From assembly GCA_964385465.1 (NCBI GenBank), contig CAYLPJ010000005.1:1-64000 (forward strand): a DNA stretch of 64,000 nucleotides, read 5' to 3'. Position 1 is the stretch's first letter. Each line of letters starts with the position of its first letter. Below are positions 42,533 through 50,927 of this stretch, in pieces. A model generated the notes under the pieces. The model was not told where the DNA came from. It made no database searches and worked only from the letters and a program-made list of their open reading frames with translations. This stretch comes from CAYLPJ01 sp964385465 (lineage in GTDB: Bacteria > Planctomycetota > Phycisphaerae > SM23-33). Position numbers and translations under genes: made by a program.

Positions 42533-42757
42533 ATGCCTTGTAAGCTGTTCGATGAATGGAACTTGTACCGGATGGCATGTCGTGCGACGCTTGGACCTCC
42601 GGCCGGGGCGGGAACTGCTGGCACGGGCGATGCACTGATGTTCCCGTACCAGCAGCTTTACGGACGCGACGGCCAACCGGGCGTGCCGGGGCGGGCCGGG
42701 CCGCCGACCCGCCGGGCCGCCGTCCGCAGGAACCGACGCCAGCAGGTGAACGCATGA
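42533..42757 (+). CDS. Small ORF coupled to the downstream unknown gene
   Basis: A 74-aa frame starts MPCKLFDEWNLYRM, or alternatively at ATG 42638 for 39 aa, after GGGGAG. Its TGA overlaps the ATG of the next gene as ATGA, a sign of translational coupling. The C-terminal half is Arg/Pro-rich (TRRAAVRRNRRQQ). The preceding 110 bases of the 331-base gap hold nothing I can name. It may be a leader peptide, a small protein, or a chance frame in GC-rich DNA. Confidence 0.35.
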   Translation: MPCKLFDEWNLYRMACRATLGPPAGAGTAGTGDALMFPYQQLYGRDGQPGVPGRAGPPTRRAAVRRNRRQQVNA

Positions 42758-43311
42758 GCCCCACCCCCGACAGAGCGAGCCACTGGGTCTACCCCGACCG
42801 GGACGCCTGGCAGGAGCTGCTGAGACTCCGCTGCCACCCTCGGGCCGTCGCCGCCAAGCCGCACTGGTGGCCCGGGCCCTGGGCGGGCAGCTTCCCGGGC
42901 CAGCCCAACGAGGCCGCGCTCGCCGACGCACGCGTGTTGGCCATGCTGCGACAGGAGTTTACGTGGGCGATGAGGTGCTTCTACTTCGCCGAGGCGACAC
43001 TCGACGACCCGCGGGCCTCCGCCATCGCCGGACGCGTTGCCGACGCTCTCGACCGTGCCCGGCGCTCACTGGACAGCCCCGCCAAGGCCGACGGCCTGCG
43101 CGAAGCCGTCGCAAACCTCTCGGGCATCGGGCGATACGACCCGTCCAAGTACCCAAGGGGCTTCATTGAGACCGCCTCGCGCAGTCTCCAGGCAGTCGGG
43201 CGCGTGCTCGAAGGCAGCAGCTTCAGCACACTGACCTACTGGGGCCGCGTCTTCCGCCGCTTCGGCGCGAGCTTCGCCAGGTCCGTCCATGGGCTGCCCA
43301 CTGGGGAATAA
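42754..43311 (+). CDS. Unknown protein, paralogue A
   Basis: This 185-aa protein is of unknown function, and no domain is recognised. The first 60 residues are rich in Trp and His (HWVYPDRDAWQELL, KPHWWPGPWAGSF). The second part (about 70-180) is helical with IAGRVADALDRARRSLDS, GIGRYDPSKYP and LTYWGRVFRRFGASF. That second part is clearly related to the protein encoded at 43622-44185, so the two are diverged tandem copies. The length of one helix bundle and the absence of a signal peptide suggest a cytoplasmic protein. It is followed by a terminator-like hairpin. Confidence 0.55.
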   Translation: MSPTPDRASHWVYPDRDAWQELLRLRCHPRAVAAKPHWWPGPWAGSFPGQPNEAALADARVLAMLRQEFTWAMRCFYFAEATLDDPRASAIAGRVADALDRARRSLDSPAKADGLREAVANLSGIGRYDPSKYPRGFIETASRSLQAVGRVLEGSSFSTLTYWGRVFRRFGASFARSVHGLPTGE

Positions 43312-43364
43312 GCCGCGCCAAGGCGGGTAATATTGCCCAACCCCGCCTGACAGGGGGAGCCATG

Positions 43365-43387
43365 CCCGCCGACGGCGGGACGTTTTA
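43365..43387 (+). terminator. Terminator-like hairpin after paralogue A
   Basis: CCCGCC (43365-43370) pairs with GGCGGG (43374-43379) across GAC, and TTTT follows three bases later. A second inverted repeat, AGGCGGG/CCCGCCT, lies just upstream at 43321-43348. Confidence 0.45.
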
Positions 43388-43425
43388 CGAAAAAGCGCCG
43401 CAAATCAGTTCATCCAGTGATGCTA

Positions 43426-43465
43426 CATAAGACTTATGATATATGCATCTTACAGTGTAAGACTT
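43426..43465. promoter_or_regulatory. AT-rich island with two perfect palindromes (candidate operators)
   Basis: CATAAG-A-CTTATG (43426-43438) and TCTTACA-G-TGTAAGA (43448-43462) are perfect odd palindromes. The word TAAGACTT recurs exactly 30 bp apart (43428 and 43458), about three helical turns. The island is strongly AT-rich against a background near 70% GC and lies about 160 bp before paralogue B. It is probably a regulator-binding region for that gene. The rest of the 310-base gap holds no other gene. Confidence 0.5.
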
Positions 43466-43621
43466 CATGCGATACGCCCGCGGCGGGGACCTGCGGACCG
43501 GCGCGGGGGCGTTCCGTGATTCTATGGCACGGCGTGTGCAAATCTTCTCTCCAGACGGATTGCTCAAGGCATCTTAACCCGGCCGGTGAAGACCGGGCCA
43601 GCCTGGAGAGGAGGGAGCGGA

Positions 43622-44185
43622 ATGTTGCGTTTCTCCGCGACCGAGGAGCGGCTCGGCTCCCGCGGCCGGGGGTCGGCGGACCACAACGCCGACCCCGGCC
43701 GGGATACGTCAGAGGAGTGTGCAGCGGACGTGCGGCAGACGACGAGCTCACGACGCGGTTCGGCCTCGTCGACCTCGCCCGAGGCGGCGCGGGCTCGATT
43801 CGGACGGATCAAGCTCAACGCCGTCAAGGACGAGCTTCGACGGGCCGAACTCGCGTTCGTGAGCGCCAAGCGGCACTTGGCGGGAGTGGAGGCCCAGCAG
43901 TTGGCCGGGAGAGTCGCCGACGCCCTCGGCAGGGCGAACTGTGCCCTCGACAGTCTCGAGAAGGGCGCGGCGGCTCACCCGGCCGTCGAGGCGCTGGAGG
44001 GCGTCTTCCGCTTCGACCCCGCCGACCGCCTCGCCGACTTCCTCATCCTCGCCCCGCGCTCGGTCGCCCTCGCCGCCCGCGTCCTGGCCAACTGCCCCTT
44101 CGACTCCGTCGCCTACTGGGGCCGGACCCTCACCCGCCTGACACACGCACTCACCCAGATCGCCCCCGCCCGGAAAGCAAGCTGA
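43622..44185 (+). CDS. Unknown protein, paralogue B
   Basis: This 187-aa protein is of unknown function. The first 65 residues are charged and low-complexity. Residues about 70-180 repeat the pattern of paralogue A: LAGRVADALGRANCALDSLEK, a FRFDPADR turn where A has GIGRYDPS, and VAYWGRTLTRLTHALTQ at the end. The ATG at 43622 follows GGAGGGAG, a strong ribosome binding site, and an upstream alternative at 43586 is weaker. It is convergent with the CAP gene, nine bases away. The shared core suggests a common helical-bundle function. Confidence 0.6.
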   Translation: MLRFSATEERLGSRGRGSADHNADPGRDTSEECAADVRQTTSSRRGSASSTSPEAARARFGRIKLNAVKDELRRAELAFVSAKRHLAGVEAQQLAGRVADALGRANCALDSLEKGAAAHPAVEALEGVFRFDPADRLADFLILAPRSVALAARVLANCPFDSVAYWGRTLTRLTHALTQIAPARKAS

Positions 44186-44194
44186 CCGGCGCCC

Positions 44195-45268
44195 CTATCG
44201 CCCGAAGAGCTGCGTCCAGTGCCTGCCCGAGCGGCCGAGGCCGACGCGGCGGTGGCGGCCGAGCATGTTGCGGAAATGCCCCGGGCTGTGGAACCACTGG
44301 CGGTTCGCCGCCGGGCCGGTCTTCGCCCCCGAGGCGATGTTCTCGGCGCTGGCGGTCGTGCCCGCACGCCGGGCACGCTTCCACGGCGTCTCCTTGCCGG
44401 GCACCGGGGAGTCGTGGCTGAAGAAGCCCCGCTCGGCCATGTCCGCCGAATGGTCCCTCGCGGCCTCGCAGAGCCGCAGGTCCGCCGCCACGGCCCCCAG
44501 CCCCAACAGCAGGCGGATGCGGTTGAGGTCGCGGATGCCCGCCGCCTCCTCGTACGCCAGGCGCTCGCCCACCTTCGCGTTGTGCTGGAGCACCCGCCCG
44601 CCGGGGGCGGCAACCGGCACGGCCAGCAGGCAGAACAACTCCTCGACGGCCGTGACGGACTGCTCCGGCGTCCACGACGGCTTGTCCCCGTCGGCTCCTA
44701 CGCAACGGTCGCGCAGGCCCCACAGGCGAAGCAGCTTCGCCCGCCGGGGCTTCAGTTCCCCCTCGGCCGACAGCACCTCCGCCGGGGCGACCGTCAGCAG
44801 CTCGGCCAGCCGCTTCATCGCCGGGTCGCCCGTCGAAACGATCGCGTCCTTCGTCAGCCCGGCCCCCGCCGAGACCAGGCCGATCACGGCTGCGCGGTCC
44901 TTGCGGACCTGAAGCTCCAGCCCGCGCTTGCCCACTCCCGGTCGGCGCATACGCTCGGCGAAACGCTTGCGCTGGAGGTCGCGGGCCGCATGCAGCACCG
45001 CCGCGGCATACTCCCGCCGCTGCCCGCGGAAGAGGCGCTCCACCGCCGGCGCCAGGCGCGCCCGCCCGGCGTCGCCCAGCTCCAGCAGCCCCTCGGCCGC
45101 GGCGTACCAGGCGTCCGACATCGCCTCGGCAGCGGCGAGCTCGCCGGCCAGCTTGCCCAGCCGCGCCCGCTGCCCGGCCGTCAGCGGTCCGGCGACACCC
45201 GACGGGCCCGCCGCCAGCGCCGCCCCGGCCGCCAGGACGGCGGAGACCGCAACGCGGCGACCAATCAC
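44195..45268 (-). CDS. Secreted CAP (SCP/PR1) domain protein
   Basis: This 357-aa protein starts at GTG 45268 with a signal peptide (RVAVSAVLAAGAALAAGPSG). A helical region covers about 40-220. The C-terminal CAP domain (about 230-357) shows LCEAARDHSADMAERGFFSHDSP, GTTASAENIASG and WFHSPGHFRNMLG, the classic CAP cavity motifs. In this family the fold appears in secreted proteins with varied activities, often binding lipids or acting as proteases or nucleases. It overlaps the ThuA gene by four bases (GTGA), so the two are co-translated. Confidence 0.85.
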   Translation of the reverse strand: MIGRRVAVSAVLAAGAALAAGPSGVAGPLTAGQRARLGKLAGELAAAEAMSDAWYAAAEGLLELGDAGRARLAPAVERLFRGQRREYAAAVLHAARDLQRKRFAERMRRPGVGKRGLELQVRKDRAAVIGLVSAGAGLTKDAIVSTGDPAMKRLAELLTVAPAEVLSAEGELKPRRAKLLRLWGLRDRCVGADGDKPSWTPEQSVTAVEELFCLLAVPVAAPGGRVLQHNAKVGERLAYEEAAGIRDLNRIRLLLGLGAVAADLRLCEAARDHSADMAERGFFSHDSPVPGKETPWKRARRAGTTASAENIASGAKTGPAANRQWFHSPGHFRNMLGRHRRVGLGRSGRHWTQLFGR

Positions 45269-46164
45269 GACGACCCCTTCCGCTTGCCCTCGGCGCTCTC
45301 GCGGACGACCGCCTCGCGGCCGTCCGGGGCGGCCGACGGGTCCCAGGTCAGGCAGTTCCACAGCATCTGCCGGAAGCCCGGGTGGCGGAAGTCCCCCGCG
45401 GTGTGGCCCGGCTGGAAGTAGATCAGCCAGCCCCGCCCGGTGCGCTTCAGCCAGCCCGAGCGGTCCTGCATGACCGTCCGGTCCTCGCCCCGCCAGATGA
45501 ACCCCAGCAGGACCGTCTTCTCACGCCCGTCGGTGAAGTGCTGGTTGAGGAAGATCTCCGTGCCCTCCAGGTCCATCGCCGGCAGCCTCGCCGGGCGGCT
45601 GGGGGCGTCCGACGAGCGGTACCGCTCCCACCGGTCCCAGACCACCTTGTGCGACGTGATGTAATGCCCCGGCCGGAGGTTCACCAGCGTGTGCGTAGTG
45701 TTGCCCTCGACCTTCCACGGGTGCTCCGGGTCGTCCCGCGGGGCGATGTACATCCCGCACAGCCGCATCCACGCGGGGTTGCGCATCTTCCCGCTGGCGA
45801 TGCCGTGGTGCAGCACGATCAGCCGACCCCCGCCGGTCGCGTAGGCGATCAGCGCCTTCTCCGCCGCACGCGGCAGCGGCTTGTGAACGTACATGAACCC
45901 CGCCGCCCAGCCGGACAGATCGGCCGGGAGGTCCGCCGTGTCGAAGTACGTCACCTCGCAGCCCGGCTCGCCGCGGAGGAACCCGGCCAGGACGTCCATC
46001 GCCGGCTTCTCGTCGGCGACGATGAACACCCGCCGACGGGCCGCGTCGGCCGCGTCGGCCGCGCGGGCGTCCCCGCCGCCGCCCGCCGCCCCGGCCTGCA
46101 CCCAGACCACCGCCGCGACCGCCAGGGTCACCGCCCCCACAACCCATGCCGTTCGAATGTCCAT
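45265..46164 (-). CDS. ThuA-like (GATase1-fold) exported protein
   Basis: This 299-aa protein has an N-terminal anchor or signal segment (VVGAVTLAVAAVVWVQAGAA). The ThuA-like domain spans about 45-285: VFIVADEKPAMDVLAGF, GRLIVLHHGIASG, and WLIYFQPGHTAGDFRHPGFRQML. ThuA-domain proteins are abundant in Planctomycetes, probably acting on carbohydrates or their derivatives, though most lack biochemical proof. The gene forms a two-gene operon with the CAP protein. A weak -10 (TATAGT, 46310-46315, minus strand) lies in an AT-rich patch upstream. Confidence 0.85.
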   Translation of the reverse strand: MDIRTAWVVGAVTLAVAAVVWVQAGAAGGGGDARAADAADAARRRVFIVADEKPAMDVLAGFLRGEPGCEVTYFDTADLPADLSGWAAGFMYVHKPLPRAAEKALIAYATGGGRLIVLHHGIASGKMRNPAWMRLCGMYIAPRDDPEHPWKVEGNTTHTLVNLRPGHYITSHKVVWDRWERYRSSDAPSRPARLPAMDLEGTEIFLNQHFTDGREKTVLLGFIWRGEDRTVMQDRSGWLKRTGRGWLIYFQPGHTAGDFRHPGFRQMLWNCLTWDPSAAPDGREAVVRESAEGKRKGSS

Positions 46165-46768
46165 CGCCCGCCTCCTTCCCGTTCGACCACCCCCGCGTTC
46201 TACCGCGCCGCCCCCCGCGCACCCAAACCCAAACCGCCCCGGTCCGCCCGTGTGTCGCTTCTGTCCACCCCCCCGGACACCTGGACACAAGAGCCTATTT
46301 GTACGCAAAACTATAGATCATAAGGGGTTACGATGTGCTGCCCCCTGTCCGCCGTCGGGGTAGGGTACACACCCTACAGGACAGGGCCGGCGACGGGAAA
46401 CGGTCTCCGGACGGCCTCGATGGCGTTCTCCCGGCGGCCCCCCACCCCGCCCCAAGGGCCCCGGCCCGCGCCCCCCGAACACCCCGCGGCCGCCGGGACC
46501 GCATGGCCACTCCGCCAAGGGGGCTCGGCAGCGAAGGCTGGGGCCTTGTGGTTCGGCGTTCTGGCTTCCTGGCTTGGCCATGCGTTCCCCTTGGCCGGGA
46601 ATGTACGGGGTGTGGGTTCAGGGAGCCAGGACAATCGTTGCGGCGCGGTTGGGGTGGCCTTGGGGAGGGCCCCGCCTGGGCAGGCGGTGGGCTTCCGGCC
46701 GGGGAGCGGGTAGACTCGGGGGTGCGGTGGCGGGTTTTCGTGCTGGCGGGGGGGGAGAGCGAGAGGCT
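46165..46768. other. Long intergenic region upstream of ThuA and cupin genes
   Basis: These 604 bases separate divergent genes. A short AT-rich patch at about 46290-46330 may hold the ThuA promoter. The remainder is GC-rich with Pro/Gly-coding low-complexity frames on both strands that do not look like genes. No RNA or terminator was recognised. Confidence 0.45.
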
Positions 46769-47155
46769 ATGAGCGAGACGACGTTCTATCGGAAGGCGGC
46801 GGAGATGCGGCGCGGGCCGTTGGCGGAATGCCACGGGGGGGTCGGGACGCTGGACTGGACGGTGGTGCTGGAGGGGGCGGAGGCGACGGCCGGCGGCGTG
46901 AACTACATTCACGACGACGTGGTCCCGCCGGGCGCGTCGATCGGCGAGCATCGCCACGAGGGCGACGCGGAGTACTACTACGTGCTCGAAGGCCGGGGGA
47001 CGATGCTCCTGGACGGCGAGCGCGTGGCGGTCGCGGCGGGGGACATCACGGCCGTGCTGCCGGGCGGCACGCACGGGCTGGAGAACGACTCGGCGGCACC
47101 GATGCGGATCGTGGTGATCAGCGTGGCCGGCAAGGCAGTGGCCGGTAGCCGGTGA
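46769..47155 (+). CDS. Cupin-fold protein
   Basis: This 128-aa single-domain cupin has motif 1 as GEHRHEGDAEYYYVLEGRG, with two His and a Glu for metal binding. Motif 2 reads GDITAVLPGGTHGLENDS with the third His. Small cupins act as isomerases, dioxygenases or sensors of sugars and small acids; the substrate is unknown. ATG 46769 is preceded by GAGAGCGAGAGG. The stop lies within a repeat array of AGTGGCCGGT words that continues downstream. Confidence 0.85.
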   Translation: MSETTFYRKAAEMRRGPLAECHGGVGTLDWTVVLEGAEATAGGVNYIHDDVVPPGASIGEHRHEGDAEYYYVLEGRGTMLLDGERVAVAAGDITAVLPGGTHGLENDSAAPMRIVVISVAGKAVAGSR

Positions 47156-47215
47156 GGCAGTGGCCAGTGAAGCAGTGGCCGGTGGGCGGCGGTGCAGTGG
47201 CCGGTGTGCGGCGGC
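47137..47215. repeat. Tandem-like AGTGGCCGGT repeat cluster
   Basis: The word AGTGGCC recurs about every 15-25 bp (four times), mostly followed by GGT and once by AGT. The first copy lies inside the end of the cupin gene. The same word builds the hairpin at 32282-32359, so it is a dispersed intergenic repeat of this genome. Confidence 0.55.
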
Positions 47216-47323
47216 GGGGGGCGGAGGTCGGGATGCCCGAGGTCGGGCAGGCTTGTGGATGCGTTTGAGGGTTGTCCGGGGCGGGAGCCCCGGGAGTCGG
47301 GCGGTGCAAAGGAGTCCTTGGCG

Positions 47324-50080
47324 ATGACAGGACGGACAGTGCGAACGGCGTTCTCGATGGCTGCGGCGGCGGTTCTGGCGGCGTGGGCGGTTCCGGCGCC
47401 CGCGGCGGAGCCTGCGGGTGACGGGCGGAACCTCGTGCGCAACGGGAGCTTCGAGGGCTCGACGCGGTACTGGTTCGGCGTGGGGACAGGGGACCTAGAC
47501 GCCAACGGTGCGCCGGTCGGTCGGTTCTGCGTCCGCGTGGGCAAGGGGCGGCTCCAGTCCGGGGCGTTTCCGCTGGCCCGCGGCCGGGAGGTCACGGTGA
47601 GCTTCTACGTCCGGGGGGAGAAGGAGGGCACGTGCTCGGTCTCGCTGGCGCCGTCGCAGCGGGAGATCGCCCAGCGGAACAAGCTGATCTGGTCCCGCGA
47701 GTCTGCCGTGCCCCTGCCGGTGACGGCGGAGTGGAAGCGCGTCTCCTGCACGCTGACGCGGGACGTCAAGCCGTGGCGAAGCTGGTGGCCGAACCACAAC
47801 TTCATGGTCTTCATCGGCTCGAAGGCCCCGATATGGGTCGACGGCGTATCGGTCGCCTACGGCGCGGGGGAGGGCGGCTACGTGCCCCGCCGGGCGGTCG
47901 AGGTCGTCGCCGACGTGCCCGAGCTGCCGGGCTACACCGACGAGACGGGCAACCTCCTGCCTCGCGGGGCGACGGTGAACGTCCTGGCCGGGGTGTCGAA
48001 CCCCGGCAAGGCCGAGCGGAAGCTCACGATCCGCTGGCAGGTGTTGGACTACGCCGGCGAGCGGGCGTTCGGCGAGGCCCGGAGCAAGTCCGTCGTCCTG
48101 CCCGCGGGTGCGACCGCCCTGCACAGCCGCGAGGTCAAGCTCACCGGGCGCGGCCTGATGCTCGCCCGCGTCAGCGTGCTGGACGCCGCCGGGGAGGTCA
48201 TCGACCGCTCGGACATGCCGCTGACGGTCCTGGCCTACCCCAAGGCCGCCACGGAGCCGAACCTCGCCGAGCGGTTCGGCACGGGCGTGCGCGGTCCACA
48301 CACGGCCGAGCTCGCCAGGAGGATCGGCTTCTGCTGGACGCGGTGGTACCCGCACGTCGGCTGGAGCCGGGTGCAGCCCAAGGGCCCCGACGCGTTCGAC
48401 TGGCCGGACGAGCAGTTCGAGCACGTCGCCGGGCGGGGCATCTGCCCGGTGATGGTGCTCTACGGCGAGCCGAAATGGGCCATGGCGGACAACCGCCTGC
48501 CGAAGGACATGCAGTGGCCCGCGGGGGATCGTCGTTGGGACGACCTGTCGATCGAGACGCACTTCGACCGGTACGTGACGGCGGCGGTGCGTCGCTACGC
48601 CGGGCGTTCGTGCGTGTGGGAGTTCATGAACGAGCCGGAGCTGAAGAAGCTGGATGCGCTGGTGTACACGGACTTCGCCCGGCGGGTGTCGAAGGTGGTC
48701 CGGCGTGCGGATCCGAACGCGTTCTACATGGTCAACTCGACGTGGGCGGGCCCGACGGGCCTGTACGGGCGGTTCTTCAAGGCCGGGGGTGCGAAGTTCA
48801 TCGACGCGTTCACGTGGCACGACTACAGCCCGGGTTCGCTGGGCGACGGGACGAAGGTCCGCCGCATCCGCGGCGCGCTGGACGCCCACGGCGGCGAGGA
48901 CGTGGAGATATGGTTCGACGAGGGCTGGACGTTCATCAACTCCTCGACGGACTACGACGCCCTCGGCGTGATGGCGGTCGATCCGCCGGCTTCGGCGCAC
49001 CAGATCGTCCGCAGCCTCGCGGACATGGCCGCTGCGGGCCAGCGGAAGGCGATCATGTTCCACCTGGGCTACGAGGGGCACGGCAAGAGCTGGTGGGATT
49101 ACGTCGGCTCGGGGACGGAGCTGTGGGATTTCGCCGGCCTGCCGACCGTCGGCGTGGCGACGTGGAACGTGCTGATCCACCACCTCGGGCTCAGCCGGGC
49201 GGTGGAGACCGTCCTGCCGCAGGGGGCGGCGATGCACGTCTTCCAGGACGACCGCAACGGGCGCGGGGTGATCGTCGCCTGGTCGGACCCGGCCGACGTG
49301 ACCGTGCGCCTGCCCCTGACGGGGCTGATCGTCGAGGACGTGATGGGCAACGCCCGCCCGCCGGCAGCCGAGGGGGGCGTCACGCCGCTGAAGCTCGCCG
49401 CCGGGCGGCCGGTGTACGTCTACGCCGCCGACGACCGAAGCGGGGCGAAGCTGGCGGCGGCGTTGCGTCCGCTGCACGAGAAGGCCCCCGACGGCGGCGC
49501 GGGCGCGGGGGTGTACCGCCTGCCGATGACCTGGCGGGGCGAGGAGACCGGCGAGACGGCGGGGAACCCCTACGAGCTGGAGGGCACGCCGCTGTGGCGG
49601 CTGGACCGCATCTGGCCGGACGACCCGATGAAGTACGGCCACTACCGCCGGATGCCGTGGGGCAAGGACCAATGGGCGGCGACGAAGCACGCCCACGGCG
49701 GTCAGCCGAAGGCGAGCGTGCGGCGGGGCGAGGCGAACCTGAGCGCCCGCGCCGCCTGGAGCGGCCAGGCGGGGGAGAAGCTTCCGGCGCTGGTGTTCGT
49801 CGCGCCGAAGACGGGCGAGTACGCCGTCAGCGGCGAGCTGACCGCCCGCGTGTGGTACGGCAGCGGGAAGGTGACGATGCTCGTGCTGCTCCGCGACGAC
49901 GCCGTCGTGGCCGAGCTGAAGCGGTACACGCTGGAGTCGAACAAGCCGGTGGACCTCGCGGGCCTGGCCGTCCAGCTCGAGCAGGGCCAGGAGCTCGTCT
50001 TCGTCCCCCGCTTCGGCCGACACCACGTCGCGGCGGGCTTCAAGTTCGAGGGCCTGACGCTGCGGCTGGGGGGCGAGTGA
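47324..50080 (+). CDS. Secreted clan A glycoside hydrolase (GH39-like) with N-terminal carbohydrate-binding domain
   Basis: This 918-aa protein has a signal peptide (FSMAAAAVLAAWAVPAPAAE). Residues about 38-185 look like a CBM4/9-type jelly roll (NLVRNGSFEGSTRYWF, then GREVTVSFYVRGE). A TIM barrel (about 310-640) carries the probable acid/base Glu437 in VWEFMNEPEL and the probable nucleophile Glu533 in EIWFDEGWTF, the spacing of GH-A enzymes such as GH39. C-terminal beta-sandwich sequence ends at 918. ATG 47324 follows AAAGGAG. Likely a secreted or periplasmic glycan hydrolase; the exact family is uncertain. Confidence 0.8.
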   Translation: MTGRTVRTAFSMAAAAVLAAWAVPAPAAEPAGDGRNLVRNGSFEGSTRYWFGVGTGDLDANGAPVGRFCVRVGKGRLQSGAFPLARGREVTVSFYVRGEKEGTCSVSLAPSQREIAQRNKLIWSRESAVPLPVTAEWKRVSCTLTRDVKPWRSWWPNHNFMVFIGSKAPIWVDGVSVAYGAGEGGYVPRRAVEVVADVPELPGYTDETGNLLPRGATVNVLAGVSNPGKAERKLTIRWQVLDYAGERAFGEARSKSVVLPAGATALHSREVKLTGRGLMLARVSVLDAAGEVIDRSDMPLTVLAYPKAATEPNLAERFGTGVRGPHTAELARRIGFCWTRWYPHVGWSRVQPKGPDAFDWPDEQFEHVAGRGICPVMVLYGEPKWAMADNRLPKDMQWPAGDRRWDDLSIETHFDRYVTAAVRRYAGRSCVWEFMNEPELKKLDALVYTDFARRVSKVVRRADPNAFYMVNSTWAGPTGLYGRFFKAGGAKFIDAFTWHDYSPGSLGDGTKVRRIRGALDAHGGEDVEIWFDEGWTFINSSTDYDALGVMAVDPPASAHQIVRSLADMAAAGQRKAIMFHLGYEGHGKSWWDYVGSGTELWDFAGLPTVGVATWNVLIHHLGLSRAVETVLPQGAAMHVFQDDRNGRGVIVAWSDPADVTVRLPLTGLIVEDVMGNARPPAAEGGVTPLKLAAGRPVYVYAADDRSGAKLAAALRPLHEKAPDGGAGAGVYRLPMTWRGEETGETAGNPYELEGTPLWRLDRIWPDDPMKYGHYRRMPWGKDQWAATKHAHGGQPKASVRRGEANLSARAAWSGQAGEKLPALVFVAPKTGEYAVSGELTARVWYGSGKVTMLVLLRDDAVVAELKRYTLESNKPVDLAGLAVQLEQGQELVFVPRFGRHHVAAGFKFEGLTLRLGGE

Positions 50081-50124
50081 CCGGGGGGTGAGCGTTCCTC
50101 CGGGCCGAAAGCCCGGCCGCGCGG

Positions 50125-50130
50125 TACAAT
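50125..50130 (+). promoter_or_regulatory. Candidate -10 box of the Uma2 gene
   Basis: TACAAT in GCGGTACAATGC lies 18 bp before ATG 50149. The context matches the boxes at 7001 and 52868. Confidence 0.4.
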
Positions 50131-50148
50131 GCTCCCGAGGTGAACGCC

Positions 50149-50694
50149 ATGGACACCACGCAGACCGACCGCATGACGGCCGAGCAATTCGCCGAGCTGG
50201 ACGTCGAGGGGCCGTGCGAGCTCATCGAAGGGGCCGTGCACATGGTGACGCCGGCTGCTTGGGAATCGGGGCGCCTCGGGGCGCGGGTCGCGCGGGCGTT
50301 GCTGAACTTCGTCGAGCCGGCCTGCCTGGGCGAGGTCGGGGGCGCCGACGCCGGCTTCATCCTCTCCCGCGACCCCGACACGGTCCGCGCCCCGGATGCG
50401 GCCTTCGTCCGCGCCGACCGCCTGGCCGAGCGGATCGAGGGCTTCTTCCCCGGCCCGCCGGACCTGGCGGTCGAGGTCGTCTCGCCGAGCGATCGCGTCC
50501 ACGACGTCGAGGCCAAGGCCGAGGCCTGGCTCGAGGCGGGGACGCGCATGGTGTGGGTCGTCTGGCCGAACACGCGGACGGTGTCGGTTCACGTTCCCGG
50601 CCAGCCGGTGCGGACGTACCGCGAGGGCGAGGCGCTCTGCGGCGCCGACGTGATCCCCGGCTTCGAGTGCGACGTGGCCGACGTGTTCGCCTGA
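50149..50694 (+). CDS. Uma2-family (PD-(D/E)XK fold) putative endonuclease
   Basis: This 181-aa protein opens MTAEQFAEL and CELIEGAVHMV, typical of Uma2/DUF820. The nuclease-like core shows RAPDAAFVRADR, DLAVEVVSPSD and AKAEAWLEAGTRMVWVVWP, giving the Asp, Glu and Lys of the PD-(D/E)XK site. These proteins are numerous in Planctomycetes and Cyanobacteria; their true substrate is unknown. ATG 50149 follows GAGGTGA; GTG 50140 is an alternative. The gene appears to stand alone between carbohydrate-related genes. Confidence 0.88.
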   Translation: MDTTQTDRMTAEQFAELDVEGPCELIEGAVHMVTPAAWESGRLGARVARALLNFVEPACLGEVGGADAGFILSRDPDTVRAPDAAFVRADRLAERIEGFFPGPPDLAVEVVSPSDRVHDVEAKAEAWLEAGTRMVWVVWPNTRTVSVHVPGQPVRTYREGEALCGADVIPGFECDVADVFA

Positions 50695-50927
50695 GCGACG
50701 GCGGCGCCGTCAGCCGATCGTCTCGGACCCCGCGGGAGTTGCCGCCGCCCCGCCCGGGGCGGGCAGGCCGATCAGGAGACGCCTCGTGCGGGAACAACGT
50801 ATGGTGTTCCTTCGTTCTCGATCTCGCGTGCGGCCGGAGCCCGGCGCCACGCGTCCTCGCGCGGTGTGAGCATGTCGTCGGACGGCCATCGGGCCAAGCG
50901 ACCATATCGGGGGACGGGAGACCGGAA

